Origin: an uncultured Coriobacteriaceae bacterium
Lineage (GTDB): Bacteria > Actinomycetota > Coriobacteriia > Coriobacteriales > QAMH01
Direction of reading: 5' to 3'
NCBI GenBank assembly: GCA_902783925.1
Contig: CACZSV010000058.1
Span: 1-26,209, forward strand
DNA: 26,209 bases
Shown piece by piece: positions 7,385 through 15,540 of this stretch (positions are counted from its first letter, which is position 1; the number at the start of each line of letters is the position of its first letter). The notes beneath the pieces are model-generated. The model did no database searches. It saw only the letters and a program-made list of their open reading frames with translations, and was not told where the DNA came from. A program made the translations under genes and the position numbers.

Positions 7385-8230
7385 TCAGCCGATTTCGTCG
7401 AGGTCGGGATACGGACCGCCAAAAAACACGCGCGAGACGTTGTTGAAGAAGTTTCCCCCGCCAAGCGCGAACAGCACCTCGTTTTCTCCGCGGCGTGCGA
7501 TGATCTTGTGGGGGCGCTCAACATCGATGGTACGTCCATCGATGAACAAGGACGAATCCTGTGCACGCGAACCGATAATCGTGGCCTCGAGAATATCGGA
7601 GGGCGCAAGCACGATAGCGCGTGTGCTGAGCGCGTGCGGTGCAACGGGAATGACGACCAGACCCGTGTATGCAGGCGAGACGACGGGGCCACCCGCAGAA
7701 AGCGCATATCCCGTTGATCCCGTCGGGGTGGAGACGATAAGGCCGTCTGCCTTGAGATGCGCAATGGTAGTGCCGTTGATGCCATACGCGTATTCGACGA
7801 CGCGCCCACTTGTTCCGCGCGTATACGCCATCTCGTTGAGCGCGGTGAACTCGTAGCGCGCGCCATTCACCTCTTCGATGGAAATATCGACGGTGGAGCG
7901 CCTCTCGAAGACGACATCGCCTGCGAGTGCATCGCAGATAAGCTCGACTTCGTCGCGCTCCGGGCTTCCCGCCAAAAAGGACAGCGTTCCATAATTGAAC
8001 GCGAGCAAGGGCACGGGAGCAAAGCCGATGAGCCTCGTTGCGGAAAGAAAGGTGCCGTCGCCGCCCATGGGAACAACCAACGCGAGCTCCTCGACGGGCA
8101 CGATGGGAGTCTCGGTGTTTTCCGAGGGCTGTACGCAGACGTCTATACCCGCAATGGTAAGACGTGATGCCAGATACCGTGCAGATGCCTGAACATCTGC
8201 CATATCGCTCGGCACGAGCAAAACTTTCAC
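7385..8230 (-). CDS. nadK: NAD kinase
   Basis: ATP (or polyphosphate) NAD kinase, 281 aa, making NADP in the cytoplasm. Defining motifs are GGDGT (56-60), the LNE of the substrate site (TALNEMAYTRG), and STPTGSTGYALSAGGP, the diphosphate-binding glycine-rich segment. The N-terminal KVLLVPS strand is the usual Rossmann-like start. Start is GTG at 8230, selected because AGGAGGG lies a few bases upstream and because the GTG overlaps the tlyA stop as GTGA, a coupled arrangement. Length is normal for bacteria. Confidence 0.96.
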   Translation of the reverse strand: MKVLLVPSDMADVQASARYLASRLTIAGIDVCVQPSENTETPIVPVEELALVVPMGGDGTFLSATRLIGFAPVPLLAFNYGTLSFLAGSPERDEVELICDALAGDVVFERRSTVDISIEEVNGARYEFTALNEMAYTRGTSGRVVEYAYGINGTTIAHLKADGLIVSTPTGSTGYALSAGGPVVSPAYTGLVVIPVAPHALSTRAIVLAPSDILEATIIGSRAQDSSLFIDGRTIDVERPHKIIARRGENEVLFALGGGNFFNNVSRVFFGGPYPDLDEIG

Positions 8231-9054
8231 GTATTCCCTCCTAGCTGAGCATGCGCCATGCTCACAATACGGTGAATATCATCGCTCCCAATACTTGCTG
8301 TTGCAGACTCGGATAATACACTCTTTTGCGCCCAGAACAGAAACTCGATATTGCCACTTTTTCCCGTTATGGGAGAGAAGGTGAGTCCGCGAGGTATAAG
8401 GCCGCACTCCTGCGCAGAAAAAAGCACCTGCGTAATCGAGCGTTCGTGAAGCGATGCATCGCGCACGACCCCGCCCTTTTCCACTTCGCCTTTTGCTACC
8501 TCAAACTGGGGCTTGACAAGCGATACAAACGAGCCATCGCATTTGAGAAACGAGGCGACATCGGCCATGACCACACGCAGGCTGATAAACGAGAGATCGG
8601 CCACAGCAAGATCGAAGGGGCCTTCGATCTGCTCGGCGCTGACGTTGCGGATGTTCGTCTTCTCGAAAAGGCTTACCCGCGCATCGCCCCTCAGTGACCA
8701 ATCGAATTGCCCGGAATTAACATCGACAGCGCTCACATGTGCGGCCCCCCGCTGCAGCAGGCAATCCGTGAAGCCCCCACTCGATGCTCCGAGGTCAACA
8801 CAGTCGAGCCCCGTCACATCGAACGAAAACGCATCGAGCGCCTTTTGCAGCTTGAGACCTCCGCGCGAGACGAATCCGCCGCGCGCCTTTGCGTCTTTCA
8901 GGCGAATGCGCACGTCGTCGTGCATGCGAGCGCCGGCATAATCTGCCCGATGATCGTCCACGACGACCTCGCCTGCCATAATTGCAGCCTGCGCGTCATG
9001 CAGATTGGCGAAAAGCTCGCGTTCTACGAGCAGCTCATCGAGCCGTTTTCTCAT
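8227..9054 (-). CDS. tlyA: TlyA family rRNA 2'-O-methyltransferase (hemolysin-like)
   Basis: S4 RNA-binding domain (about residues 1-60, starting RLDELLVERELF) joined to a Rossmann methyltransferase, 275 aa. The SAM motif is CVDLGASSGGFTDCLL (85-100), and FVSRGGLKL (61-69) is the linker typical of TlyA. In mycobacteria TlyA methylates 16S C1409 and 23S C1920; the long, S4-containing form here matches that dual-activity type, so loss could affect capreomycin susceptibility (inference). The old name hemolysin is historical and should not be read as a toxin call. ATG start at 9054 with GGAGG a few bases upstream. It lies 48 bases after dxs and overlaps nadK. Confidence 0.92.
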   Translation of the reverse strand: MRKRLDELLVERELFANLHDAQAAIMAGEVVVDDHRADYAGARMHDDVRIRLKDAKARGGFVSRGGLKLQKALDAFSFDVTGLDCVDLGASSGGFTDCLLQRGAAHVSAVDVNSGQFDWSLRGDARVSLFEKTNIRNVSAEQIEGPFDLAVADLSFISLRVVMADVASFLKCDGSFVSLVKPQFEVAKGEVEKGGVVRDASLHERSITQVLFSAQECGLIPRGLTFSPITGKSGNIEFLFWAQKSVLSESATASIGSDDIHRIVSMAHAQLGGNT

Positions 9055-9102
9055 CGATTCCTCCGCAGCAGACAGAGCTGCGATGCGTGCTGGCGTATGC
9101 CC

Positions 9103-10968
9103 TTAGGCAATGCTATCGAGCACATCGCGGGCAATTGCTGGCGCATCGAGGCCAATAGATTTGAAAAGCTCCTCGGTGGAACCCTGGGTCACAAACGAAT
9201 CCGGAAGCCCAAAGCGCCTGACCGGACACATGATGTCCTCATCTGCGAGCGTCTCGAGCACGGCGGAGCCAAAACCGCCCACCGATGCATTGTCTTCGAG
9301 TGTGAACACATGCCCCGTCTTGCTGGCTTCAACAACAGCTGCTTTATCGATGGGCTTAACAAAGCGCATATCCCATACGGCAAGTTTGCGGCCCTCTTTT
9401 TCTGCGATATCGGCGACCTTTTGGGCGGTCTCAACCATACGCCCCACGGCGAGCAGCGCACCATCTGCGCCTTCGCGCACGCAGAGCGCCTCGCCATCTT
9501 GCCAGCCCTTTGCCACCTGCTCGGCCACAGGGGCGCTGCCACGCGGATACCGGATGGCCACCGGGCCTTCTATCTCGAGCGCGTAGTGCAACGCGAGGCG
9601 CAGCTCGCTATCGTTGCTCGGCGCGAGCACGCACAGATTGGGGACCATACGCAAATAGCTCAAATCGAAGGAGCCATGATGCGTCGGGCCATCGTCTCCG
9701 ACGAGACCAGCACGGTCGAGACAGAGCACCACGTTCGCCTTTTGCAAGGCGACGTTCACGACTATCTGATCGAATGCACGCTGCATGAAGGTCGAATAGA
9801 TCGCCACAACGGGCTTTTTGCCAGCCAACGCGAGCGAGCTTGCCATGCCAACGGCATGTTCTTCCGAAATCCCCACGTCGAAGAAGCGCTCGGGAAAAGC
9901 CTTTGCAAACGCGGAAAGTCCTGTGCCATCGGACATAGCAGCGGTTATCGCGACAATGTCCTTGTCCTTTTGGGCAGCGGCCACGAGCTCGTCGGCAAAT
10001 ACGGAAGTCCATGAGGGCGTCGCGCCCTTTGGCATGGGCTTGCCAGAGGCGATATCGAAGGGGCCGACGCCATGAAAGCGCGCCGGATTCTTTTCTGCGG
10101 GAGCATAGCCCTTGCCCTTGGTGGTCACGGCATGGACGACCACGGGGCCGTCCATCTGTTTGGCGTTCTCGAAAATTTCCTCGAGCGTTTTGATGTCGTG
10201 TCCGTTGACCGGGCCGATGTAGGTGAGGCCGAAGCCCTCAAGAAACGTTGAGCCCGGCAAAACGAACTGCTTGAACGATTCCTTGACGGCGTTTCCGCCC
10301 TTCATGAGGAATCTTCCCACGGAACCGCTCGCGTTGAAGGCACCTTCGACCTGGTTGCGCAGGTTCGTGTATTGGGATGAAGTACGCACTTTGGCAAGGT
10401 ACGCAGCAAAACCGCCGACATTTTGCGATATCGACATGCCGTTATCGTTTAAGACGATGATGATGGGGGTGTCGGCTCGGCCTATGTCGTTAAGCGCCTC
10501 CATCGCCATGCCACCGGTAAAGGAGGCATCGCCAATGAGCGCGGCAATCTTGGAATCATCCCCGTTCAGATCGCGCGCGCGAGCAAAGCCGAGCGCAATG
10601 GAAAGCGAATCGGAAGCATGGCCGGAATCATGCGAATCGTATTCGCTTTCGCTGATCTTGGGGAACCCGGAAATACCGCCAAAGCTACGCAACGTATTGA
10701 AACTGTCACGGCGGCCGGTCACGAGCTTATGGGCATATGACTGGTGGCCGACATCGAAGACAATGCGGTCTTTGGGGCAGTCGAGCACGCGATGCAACGC
10801 CAAGATGAGCTCGACGGAACCAAGCGAGGGGGCGAGATGCCCGCCGTTGACGGATGTCGAGGCGATCATCTGCGCACGAATCTCAAAGGCCAGCTTCTCG
10901 AGCTGCTCGTAGTTGAGGTCCTTCAGATCCGCGGGAGAATTGACAGTGTCCAGTATCTCAATTGCCAT
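9103..10968 (-). CDS. dxs: 1-deoxy-D-xylulose-5-phosphate synthase
   Basis: Thiamine-diphosphate enzyme of 621 aa that condenses pyruvate and glyceraldehyde 3-phosphate, the entry step of the MEP isoprenoid pathway. Visible blocks are GGHLAPSLGSVEL (42-54), DVGHQSYAHK (72-81), the ThDP/Mg site GDAS...N174 (146-174), FHGVGPFD, YSTFMQRAFDQI and the C-terminal DRAGLVGDDGPTHHG. The ThDP motif reads GDA instead of the usual GDG, a mild variation. ATG start at 10968 agrees with the normal DXS N-terminus, although the ribosome binding site is weak. xseB lies 17 bases upstream; in many bacteria ispA sits between them, but here it is absent. Confidence 0.96.
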   Translation of the reverse strand: MAIEILDTVNSPADLKDLNYEQLEKLAFEIRAQMIASTSVNGGHLAPSLGSVELILALHRVLDCPKDRIVFDVGHQSYAHKLVTGRRDSFNTLRSFGGISGFPKISESEYDSHDSGHASDSLSIALGFARARDLNGDDSKIAALIGDASFTGGMAMEALNDIGRADTPIIIVLNDNGMSISQNVGGFAAYLAKVRTSSQYTNLRNQVEGAFNASGSVGRFLMKGGNAVKESFKQFVLPGSTFLEGFGLTYIGPVNGHDIKTLEEIFENAKQMDGPVVVHAVTTKGKGYAPAEKNPARFHGVGPFDIASGKPMPKGATPSWTSVFADELVAAAQKDKDIVAITAAMSDGTGLSAFAKAFPERFFDVGISEEHAVGMASSLALAGKKPVVAIYSTFMQRAFDQIVVNVALQKANVVLCLDRAGLVGDDGPTHHGSFDLSYLRMVPNLCVLAPSNDSELRLALHYALEIEGPVAIRYPRGSAPVAEQVAKGWQDGEALCVREGADGALLAVGRMVETAQKVADIAEKEGRKLAVWDMRFVKPIDKAAVVEASKTGHVFTLEDNASVGGFGSAVLETLADEDIMCPVRRFGLPDSFVTQGSTEELFKSIGLDAPAIARDVLDSIA

Positions 10969-10985
10969 GCGTGCTTATCATCTGC

Positions 10986-11261
10986 CTATGCTTCTTGGTG
11001 CGGTTCTTGCGCAGCTTCTTCGTCTGCCTGTTCGTTCGAAGGTTGCGCTTCGGATTGTAGCGTCTCTCTGGCCAGTGCGGCCTCCGCTTCGGTGAAATCG
11101 GGCTTATCTACAAGTTCCGCACATCTATTGCCAAGCTTGATGGCTTCTTCGTATAAATCGAGGCTCTTCTCCAACGAGAGATTCTTGTCGCGGACTTCCT
11201 CGACGATCTCGTCGAGGCGTGCGCGTACTTCCCCGAATGTCTCGTGTGCTGAATCGGTCAT
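10986..11261 (-). CDS. xseB: Exodeoxyribonuclease VII small subunit
   Basis: XseB, 91 aa, which binds along the XseA large subunit to form the single-strand exonuclease. Residues 7-55 carry the family signature: FGEVRARLDEIVEEVRDKNLS, then LEKSLDLYEEAIKLGNRCAEL. The C-terminal 35 residues are an acidic, Glu/Gln/Ala-rich low-complexity tail beyond the usual 70-80-aa core. ATG start at 11261 with GGAGGG 7 bases upstream, three bases after nusB. The catalytic xseA gene is not next to it or anywhere in the window, although the two are usually adjacent. Confidence 0.9.
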   Translation of the reverse strand: MTDSAHETFGEVRARLDEIVEEVRDKNLSLEKSLDLYEEAIKLGNRCAELVDKPDFTEAEAALARETLQSEAQPSNEQADEEAAQEPHQEA

Positions 11262-11264
11262 TGA

Positions 11265-11765
11265 CTAGCCCTCCGTCAATGCATCGTCCGAAGCGCCATC
11301 GCCTGCTTCGAGAGCAATCGCGATGCGCCCGAGCACACCGTTGACGAACTTTGGAGATTCATCGCCCCCAAATGCTTTGGCAATCTCGACGGCCTCGTTG
11401 ATGGCAACGCCCGTCGGGATGTCTTCGCAAAAGGCGATCTCGTAGGTCGCAAGCCGGATGATGTTGCGGTCGACGATGGGCATGCGGCTCAAGGTCCAGT
11501 TTTCGGCCGTATCTTCAATCCACGAGTCGATCTCGTCCAGATGCGAGACGATGCCGTTCAAAAGATCTTGCGCGTATCCATCGACATCGACGCCGATTAG
11601 GTCGTTATCGTCGACGCCTTCGGGTATTTCGGGTATGAGCAACATGGCGGTCTCGCCCGTTCCGGCCGCAAGAGCGCAAAGCGGCGTTCCCGTAAGCTCA
11701 TGGGAATACATCGCCTGGAGTGCCTCACGCCGAGACTGCGTGTGCTCGTGTTGAACAGATGTCAC
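11265..11765 (-). CDS. nusB: Transcription antitermination factor NusB
   Basis: NusB, 166 aa, which binds boxA RNA together with ribosomal protein S10 during rRNA transcription. The N-terminal RREALQAMYSHE (12-23) and the C-terminal blocks MPIVDRNIIRLATYEI and AINEAVEIAKAFGGDES, KFVNGVLGRI are classical. A stretch of about 40 residues (LIPEIPEGVDDNDLIGVDV and neighbours) makes the helical linker longer and more acidic than in short NusB proteins. GTG start at 11765, with GAGGAG 9 bases upstream, six bases past the asp23 stop. Confidence 0.93.
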   Translation of the reverse strand: MTSVQHEHTQSRREALQAMYSHELTGTPLCALAAGTGETAMLLIPEIPEGVDDNDLIGVDVDGYAQDLLNGIVSHLDEIDSWIEDTAENWTLSRMPIVDRNIIRLATYEIAFCEDIPTGVAINEAVEIAKAFGGDESPKFVNGVLGRIAIALEAGDGASDDALTEG

Positions 11766-11771
11766 GCGGTA

Positions 11772-12140
11772 TTACTCCTCGAACGTCAGTGCTTCGATAT
11801 GCACATCAACCGACGCGACGTCGACGCCTATCTGGCCTTTGAGCGCATCGGCAATCGCCGTGCGCACGCCATCGGCGATATCCACGAGCCTAAACCCGTA
11901 CCGGGCGCGAATGTCGATCGAGATGTGGACGTTTTCCTGCTCGTCGATGTCAACTTCGATACCGTTTGTCGGAATCGACTTACCAGCGTTGAATGCAGCG
12001 ATGATTGCAGAGAACGCGTCTGCGCTGCCAACGCTCGCAACGCCTTCAACCTCGGCAGCTGCAAGCGAGATAACTGTCTCGACAACGCCTGGCGCAATGG
12101 TGATTCCATCGATCGAATAGCCCTGATCGGTTTTGATCAT
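11772..12140 (-). CDS. Asp23/Gls24 family protein (first paralogue)
   Basis: Small protein of 122 aa with the Asp23 fold signature: an N-terminal ITIAPGVVETVISLAAAEVEGV segment, then a central DIDEQENVHISIDIRARYGF beta region and a C-terminal VDVHIEAL strand. Asp23 proteins in staphylococci are membrane-associated through AmaP and linked to envelope stress; in many Gram-positives one copy sits before nusB, as here. No membrane anchor is visible, and no AmaP partner is in the window. Its precise role is unknown. The ATG overlaps the accC stop (ATGA). A second, more distant paralogue lies at 21663-22010 beside fakA. Confidence 0.85.
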   Translation of the reverse strand: MIKTDQGYSIDGITIAPGVVETVISLAAAEVEGVASVGSADAFSAIIAAFNAGKSIPTNGIEVDIDEQENVHISIDIRARYGFRLVDIADGVRTAIADALKGQIGVDVASVDVHIEALTFEE

Positions 12141-13492
12141 GCCTGTCCTCCGTTCATTTCGACTTCGATGAAGTCGGTATAGACCTTACCTGAGTTGAAT
12201 GTCGCGTTTTCCAGCACCTTTTTATGGAAAGGAATCGTCGTGGCGACGCCTTCGATGACGAATTCGTCGAGCGCGCGTTTTGCCCGTGCGATCGCCTCGT
12301 CACGCGTGTCGCCCCAGACGATGAGCTTTGCCATGAGCGAATCATAGGTGGGCGGGATGGCATCCCCCGCACGAAGATGGGTGTCCACGCGCACGCCGAT
12401 GCCACCGGGCATGTCGAAACGCGTGATCGTGCCCGGGCACGTCCTGAAGTCGTGATCGGGGTCTTCGGCATTGATGCGGAACTCGATTGCGTGGCATGCG
12501 GGAGAAAGCGGGGCTTTATCGGCGCAGGTCATGGGAAGGCCAGAGGCGATAATGAGCTGCTGCTTGATGATGTCGACACCGGTGATCTGCTCGCTCACGG
12601 GGTGCTCGACCTGCACACGCGTGTTCATTTCCATGAAATAGAACTTGCCGTCCGTATCGAGCAGAAACTCGATGGTTCCCGCGTTCTGATAGCCAACGCC
12701 GCGCACCGCCTTGAGAGCGGCCTCTCCCATCGCCTGGCGCGTCTGTTCATCGATGACGGGGCACGGTGCCTCCTCGATGAGCTTTTGATGACGACGCTGG
12801 ATGGAGCAATCGCGCTCGCAGAGATGCATGGCGTTGCCATGGGAGTCCGCAAGGATCTGAATTTCGACGTGGCGCGGACGCGCGATGAGCTTCTCGAGGT
12901 AGACCTCGTCATTGCCAAAGGCATTTGCAGCCTCGGCACGGGCCGCGGTGTACATCTTTTCGAGCTCGGCGGCATCATACGCCTCGCGCATTCCCTTGCC
13001 GCCGCCGCCCGCAGATGCCTTGATGAGAACCGGATAGCCCACCTCGTCTGCAAACGCGCGGGCATCTTCGACGGTATCGACGGGACCGTCGCTTCCAGGG
13101 ACCGTCGGGACGCCGAGCTTCTTCATCGTCGCCTTGGCGGCGGCCTTATTGCCAAGAGCATCGATGCAATCGGCATCGGGACCTATGAAGATAATGTCAT
13201 TGTCTGCGCATGCACGGGCAAAATCGGCGTTCTCGGAAAGAAAGCCGTAGCCCGGGTGAATCGCCTGCGCGCCCGTAATCTGGGCCGCGCCGATGATGTT
13301 CGAGATATTGAGGTACGAAAGCGCGGAAGGCGCAGGCCCGATGCACACCTTCTCGTCCGCCATCTGCACGGCACGCGTGTCCTTGTCCGCCTGCGAATAG
13401 ACGGCGACCGTCTTGATGCCGAGCTCACGCGCGGCACGGACCACGCGCAGTGCAATCTCGCCTCGATTGGCGATGAGGATTTTATCCAGCAT
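12137..13492 (-). CDS. accC: Biotin carboxylase subunit (AccC/PycA type)
   Basis: ATP-grasp biotin carboxylase, 451 aa, which carboxylates the biotin on a carrier protein using ATP and bicarbonate. MLDKILIANRGEIALRV opens the N-terminal domain, the ATP-binding GGGGKGM loop is at 162-168, and EMNTRVQVEHP (288-298) holds metal- and biotin-site residues. Start is ATG at 13492, the universal family start; an open frame continues 23 residues further upstream but has no homology and lies inside the preceding gene. It follows the carboxyltransferase-AccB fusion by 10 bases, so together they probably form a two-subunit pyruvate carboxylase. Sharing with acetyl-CoA carboxylase is also possible, since no second carrier is visible here. 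Confidence 0.93.
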   Translation of the reverse strand: MLDKILIANRGEIALRVVRAARELGIKTVAVYSQADKDTRAVQMADEKVCIGPAPSALSYLNISNIIGAAQITGAQAIHPGYGFLSENADFARACADNDIIFIGPDADCIDALGNKAAAKATMKKLGVPTVPGSDGPVDTVEDARAFADEVGYPVLIKASAGGGGKGMREAYDAAELEKMYTAARAEAANAFGNDEVYLEKLIARPRHVEIQILADSHGNAMHLCERDCSIQRRHQKLIEEAPCPVIDEQTRQAMGEAALKAVRGVGYQNAGTIEFLLDTDGKFYFMEMNTRVQVEHPVSEQITGVDIIKQQLIIASGLPMTCADKAPLSPACHAIEFRINAEDPDHDFRTCPGTITRFDMPGGIGVRVDTHLRAGDAIPPTYDSLMAKLIVWGDTRDEAIARAKRALDEFVIEGVATTIPFHKKVLENATFNSGKVYTDFIEVEMNGGQA

Positions 13493-13502
13493 ACAAACGC
13501 CT

Positions 13503-15359
13503 CTATTCGGAAACAGGCTCGACGTAGAACATGACAGTGCCGAACTCGACAGGCGCGGCATTCTCCACGCACACCTCTCGCACGACGCACATCTCCTCTG
13601 CGGCGATCTCGTTCATGAGCTTCATCGCCTCGACAATGCACAGCGTGTCTCCTGCACCCACTTTATCGCCTTCTTTGACGAAGGGATCGGCATCGGGCGA
13701 CGGCGCAGCGTAGAAGGTACCCACCATGGGAGCCTCGACAGGCTTCCAGGAAGCGGGGCGCGTCTTCGCGGGCTGCTCGGCAGCAGGTGCCTGCTGTTGC
13801 ACGGGGGCCGTTGCTTGAGCAGGAGCAGCTGCATAGGCGACGGGCGCTGCAGCCATATTCGGAGTACGAATGGTAACCTTTGCGCCGGCTTCTTCGACGG
13901 TGATCTCTCCCACACCGCTTTCCTCGACGAGCTTCACCAGGTCACGAATCTGTGCGATATCCACGTAATCTTCCTCCTTGGTAATACTGACGGCATTGTT
14001 CATCAAGAAGTTGGTCTTCTCTATCTTGCGCTGCTTTTCGAGGAACTGGCGTGCCTCGTTGGGGAACAACGCGTACATGAGGACGTCTTCCTCGCTCTTC
14101 GCGAGATCGCCAATTTCCTCTGCAACTTCATCGTAGGTCGTGGTCACGAGCGAGCCAGGGGCGACATCGTCGGGCAGCGGTTGCTCGCCGCCGAGCACGA
14201 TCTTCTGCACTTCCGGATCGATCTTGCCGGGCGCCTTGCCGTAATAGCCGCCTATATAATCCTTCATCTCCTTGGAGATGACAGACCAGCGCTTGCCGGT
14301 GAGCACGTTGAAGACCGACTGCGTGCCGACGATCTGCGACATGGGCGTCACGAGCGGCGGGTAGCCGACTTCCGCGCGAACGCGCGGGATCTCTTCGAGT
14401 ACTTCGCCCATGCGGTCCGTCGCCTTCTGGATTTCGAGCTGGCTCACGAGATTGCTCATCATGCCGCCGGGAACCTGATGGCTGTAGACGCGCATATGCG
14501 ACAACGTGGAGATGCCACGCTTGTAGCTGCGCTTCATGCGTACTTCTTCCCAGTAGTCAGAGATCTCGAAGAGCAGATCGAGGTCGAGACCCGTATCGTA
14601 TTCCGACTCTTTGAGCGCAGCGACGATCATCTCGACTGCCGGCTGAGAATTACCAAACGCGAGCGGCGCGGATGCAGTGTCGACGATACACGCGCCGGCT
14701 TCTGCAGCCTTGATGTAGTTAGCCGGGGCCATGCCGCCAACGTAGTGGCAGTGCACATGAACGGGAAGACCGACCTCCTGGTTGAGCGCGTTGACTAGGC
14801 GCTCGGTGCGATACGGGGTGAGCATACCAGCCATGTCTTTGATGCATATGGACTTGGCGCCAATCTCTTTGAGCTGCTGCGCATACTCGACATAGCTATC
14901 GAGCGTGTGAACGGGGCTCATGGTATAGCTGATCGCGCCTTCGAAGTGCGCGCCGCATTCGTTGAGCGCCTCTGCCGTGTCGAGAACATTGCGGATGTCG
15001 TTGAGAGCGTCGAACACGCGGAACACGTCGATTCCGTTTCTGGCGGATGCCTTGATGAAACGGTTCACGATCTCCTTTGAATAGTGGTGATAGCCGATGA
15101 GATTCTGGCCGCGCGTGAGCATCTGAAGCGGCGTGTGAGGACAGTGCTGCTTAATGACGCGCAGACGATCCCAGGGGTTTTCGTCGAGAAAGCGAAGGCA
15201 GGTATCGAAGGTCGCGCCACCCCACATCTCTAGAGACCAATACCCCACTTGGTCAATCTTGCTCAATATAGGAAGCATGTCACCCGTTTCCATGCGCGTA
15301 GCCCACAGCGACTGGTGTGCATCGCGCAGAGTCGTATCCATGATATGCAGGGGTTTCAC
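13503..15359 (-). CDS. Pyruvate/oxaloacetate carboxyltransferase fused to an AccB-like biotin carrier
   Basis: A 618-aa two-part protein. Residues 1-460 are a carboxyltransferase of the OadA/PycB family: MDTTLRDAHQSL (7-18), GIDVFRVFDALND (109-121), Lys174 in IKDMAG as the expected carbamylated lysine, and metal-binding HVHCH (201-205). Residues about 464-618 match a complete AccB in order and length: the N-terminal DIAQIRDLVKLVEESG segment, an Ala/Pro/Gln linker, then APMVGTFYAAPSPDADPF and EAMKLMNEI with biotinylated Lys580. GTG start at 15359, with GAGGAGG 6 bases upstream. With accC next, pyruvate carboxylase is the likely function. Oxaloacetate decarboxylase is less likely, since no OadB/OadG pump subunits are nearby. 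First gene of the operon. Confidence 0.87.
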   Translation of the reverse strand: MKPLHIMDTTLRDAHQSLWATRMETGDMLPILSKIDQVGYWSLEMWGGATFDTCLRFLDENPWDRLRVIKQHCPHTPLQMLTRGQNLIGYHHYSKEIVNRFIKASARNGIDVFRVFDALNDIRNVLDTAEALNECGAHFEGAISYTMSPVHTLDSYVEYAQQLKEIGAKSICIKDMAGMLTPYRTERLVNALNQEVGLPVHVHCHYVGGMAPANYIKAAEAGACIVDTASAPLAFGNSQPAVEMIVAALKESEYDTGLDLDLLFEISDYWEEVRMKRSYKRGISTLSHMRVYSHQVPGGMMSNLVSQLEIQKATDRMGEVLEEIPRVRAEVGYPPLVTPMSQIVGTQSVFNVLTGKRWSVISKEMKDYIGGYYGKAPGKIDPEVQKIVLGGEQPLPDDVAPGSLVTTTYDEVAEEIGDLAKSEEDVLMYALFPNEARQFLEKQRKIEKTNFLMNNAVSITKEEDYVDIAQIRDLVKLVEESGVGEITVEEAGAKVTIRTPNMAAAPVAYAAAPAQATAPVQQQAPAAEQPAKTRPASWKPVEAPMVGTFYAAPSPDADPFVKEGDKVGAGDTLCIVEAMKLMNEIAAEEMCVVREVCVENAAPVEFGTVMFYVEPVSE

Positions 15360-15427
15360 GTGCTGCCTCCTCTTCTCAAGTTGCTAGTTTGCAGGACTGA
15401 TAGGCCAAAATGGCTACAGAGCCTTTA

Positions 15428-15433
15428 ATTATA
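15428..15433 (-). promoter_or_regulatory. -10 box of the 13-gene operon promoter
   Basis: A perfect TATAAT on the minus strand lies in an AT-rich stretch (15420-15530), giving a leader of about 60 bases before the GTG start at 15359. No good -35 is found at 16-18 bases. The leader contains a small GGC/GCC-rich hairpin candidate. Confidence 0.55.
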
Positions 15434-15540
15434 AACAAAATCACATGGTCGAAGTATGTTAATTGTGAGCGATTAGGTAACGGAACATTCTTAAGATTGT
15501 CAGGCATTTTGCTGATTAAGAAAACCCTTCAACACTGCGC

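Noticed and set aside
8227..9054. Reading TlyA as a hemolysin or toxin.
   Set aside because: The S4 domain plus SAM methyltransferase motifs identify an rRNA methyltransferase; the hemolysin name is historical.
8707..14798. Long plus-strand open frames (435, 436 and 461 codons) opposite tlyA/dxs, accC and the carboxyltransferase gene.
   Set aside because: All are antisense to genes with clear catalytic motifs, have no homology-like features, and lack ribosome binding sites.
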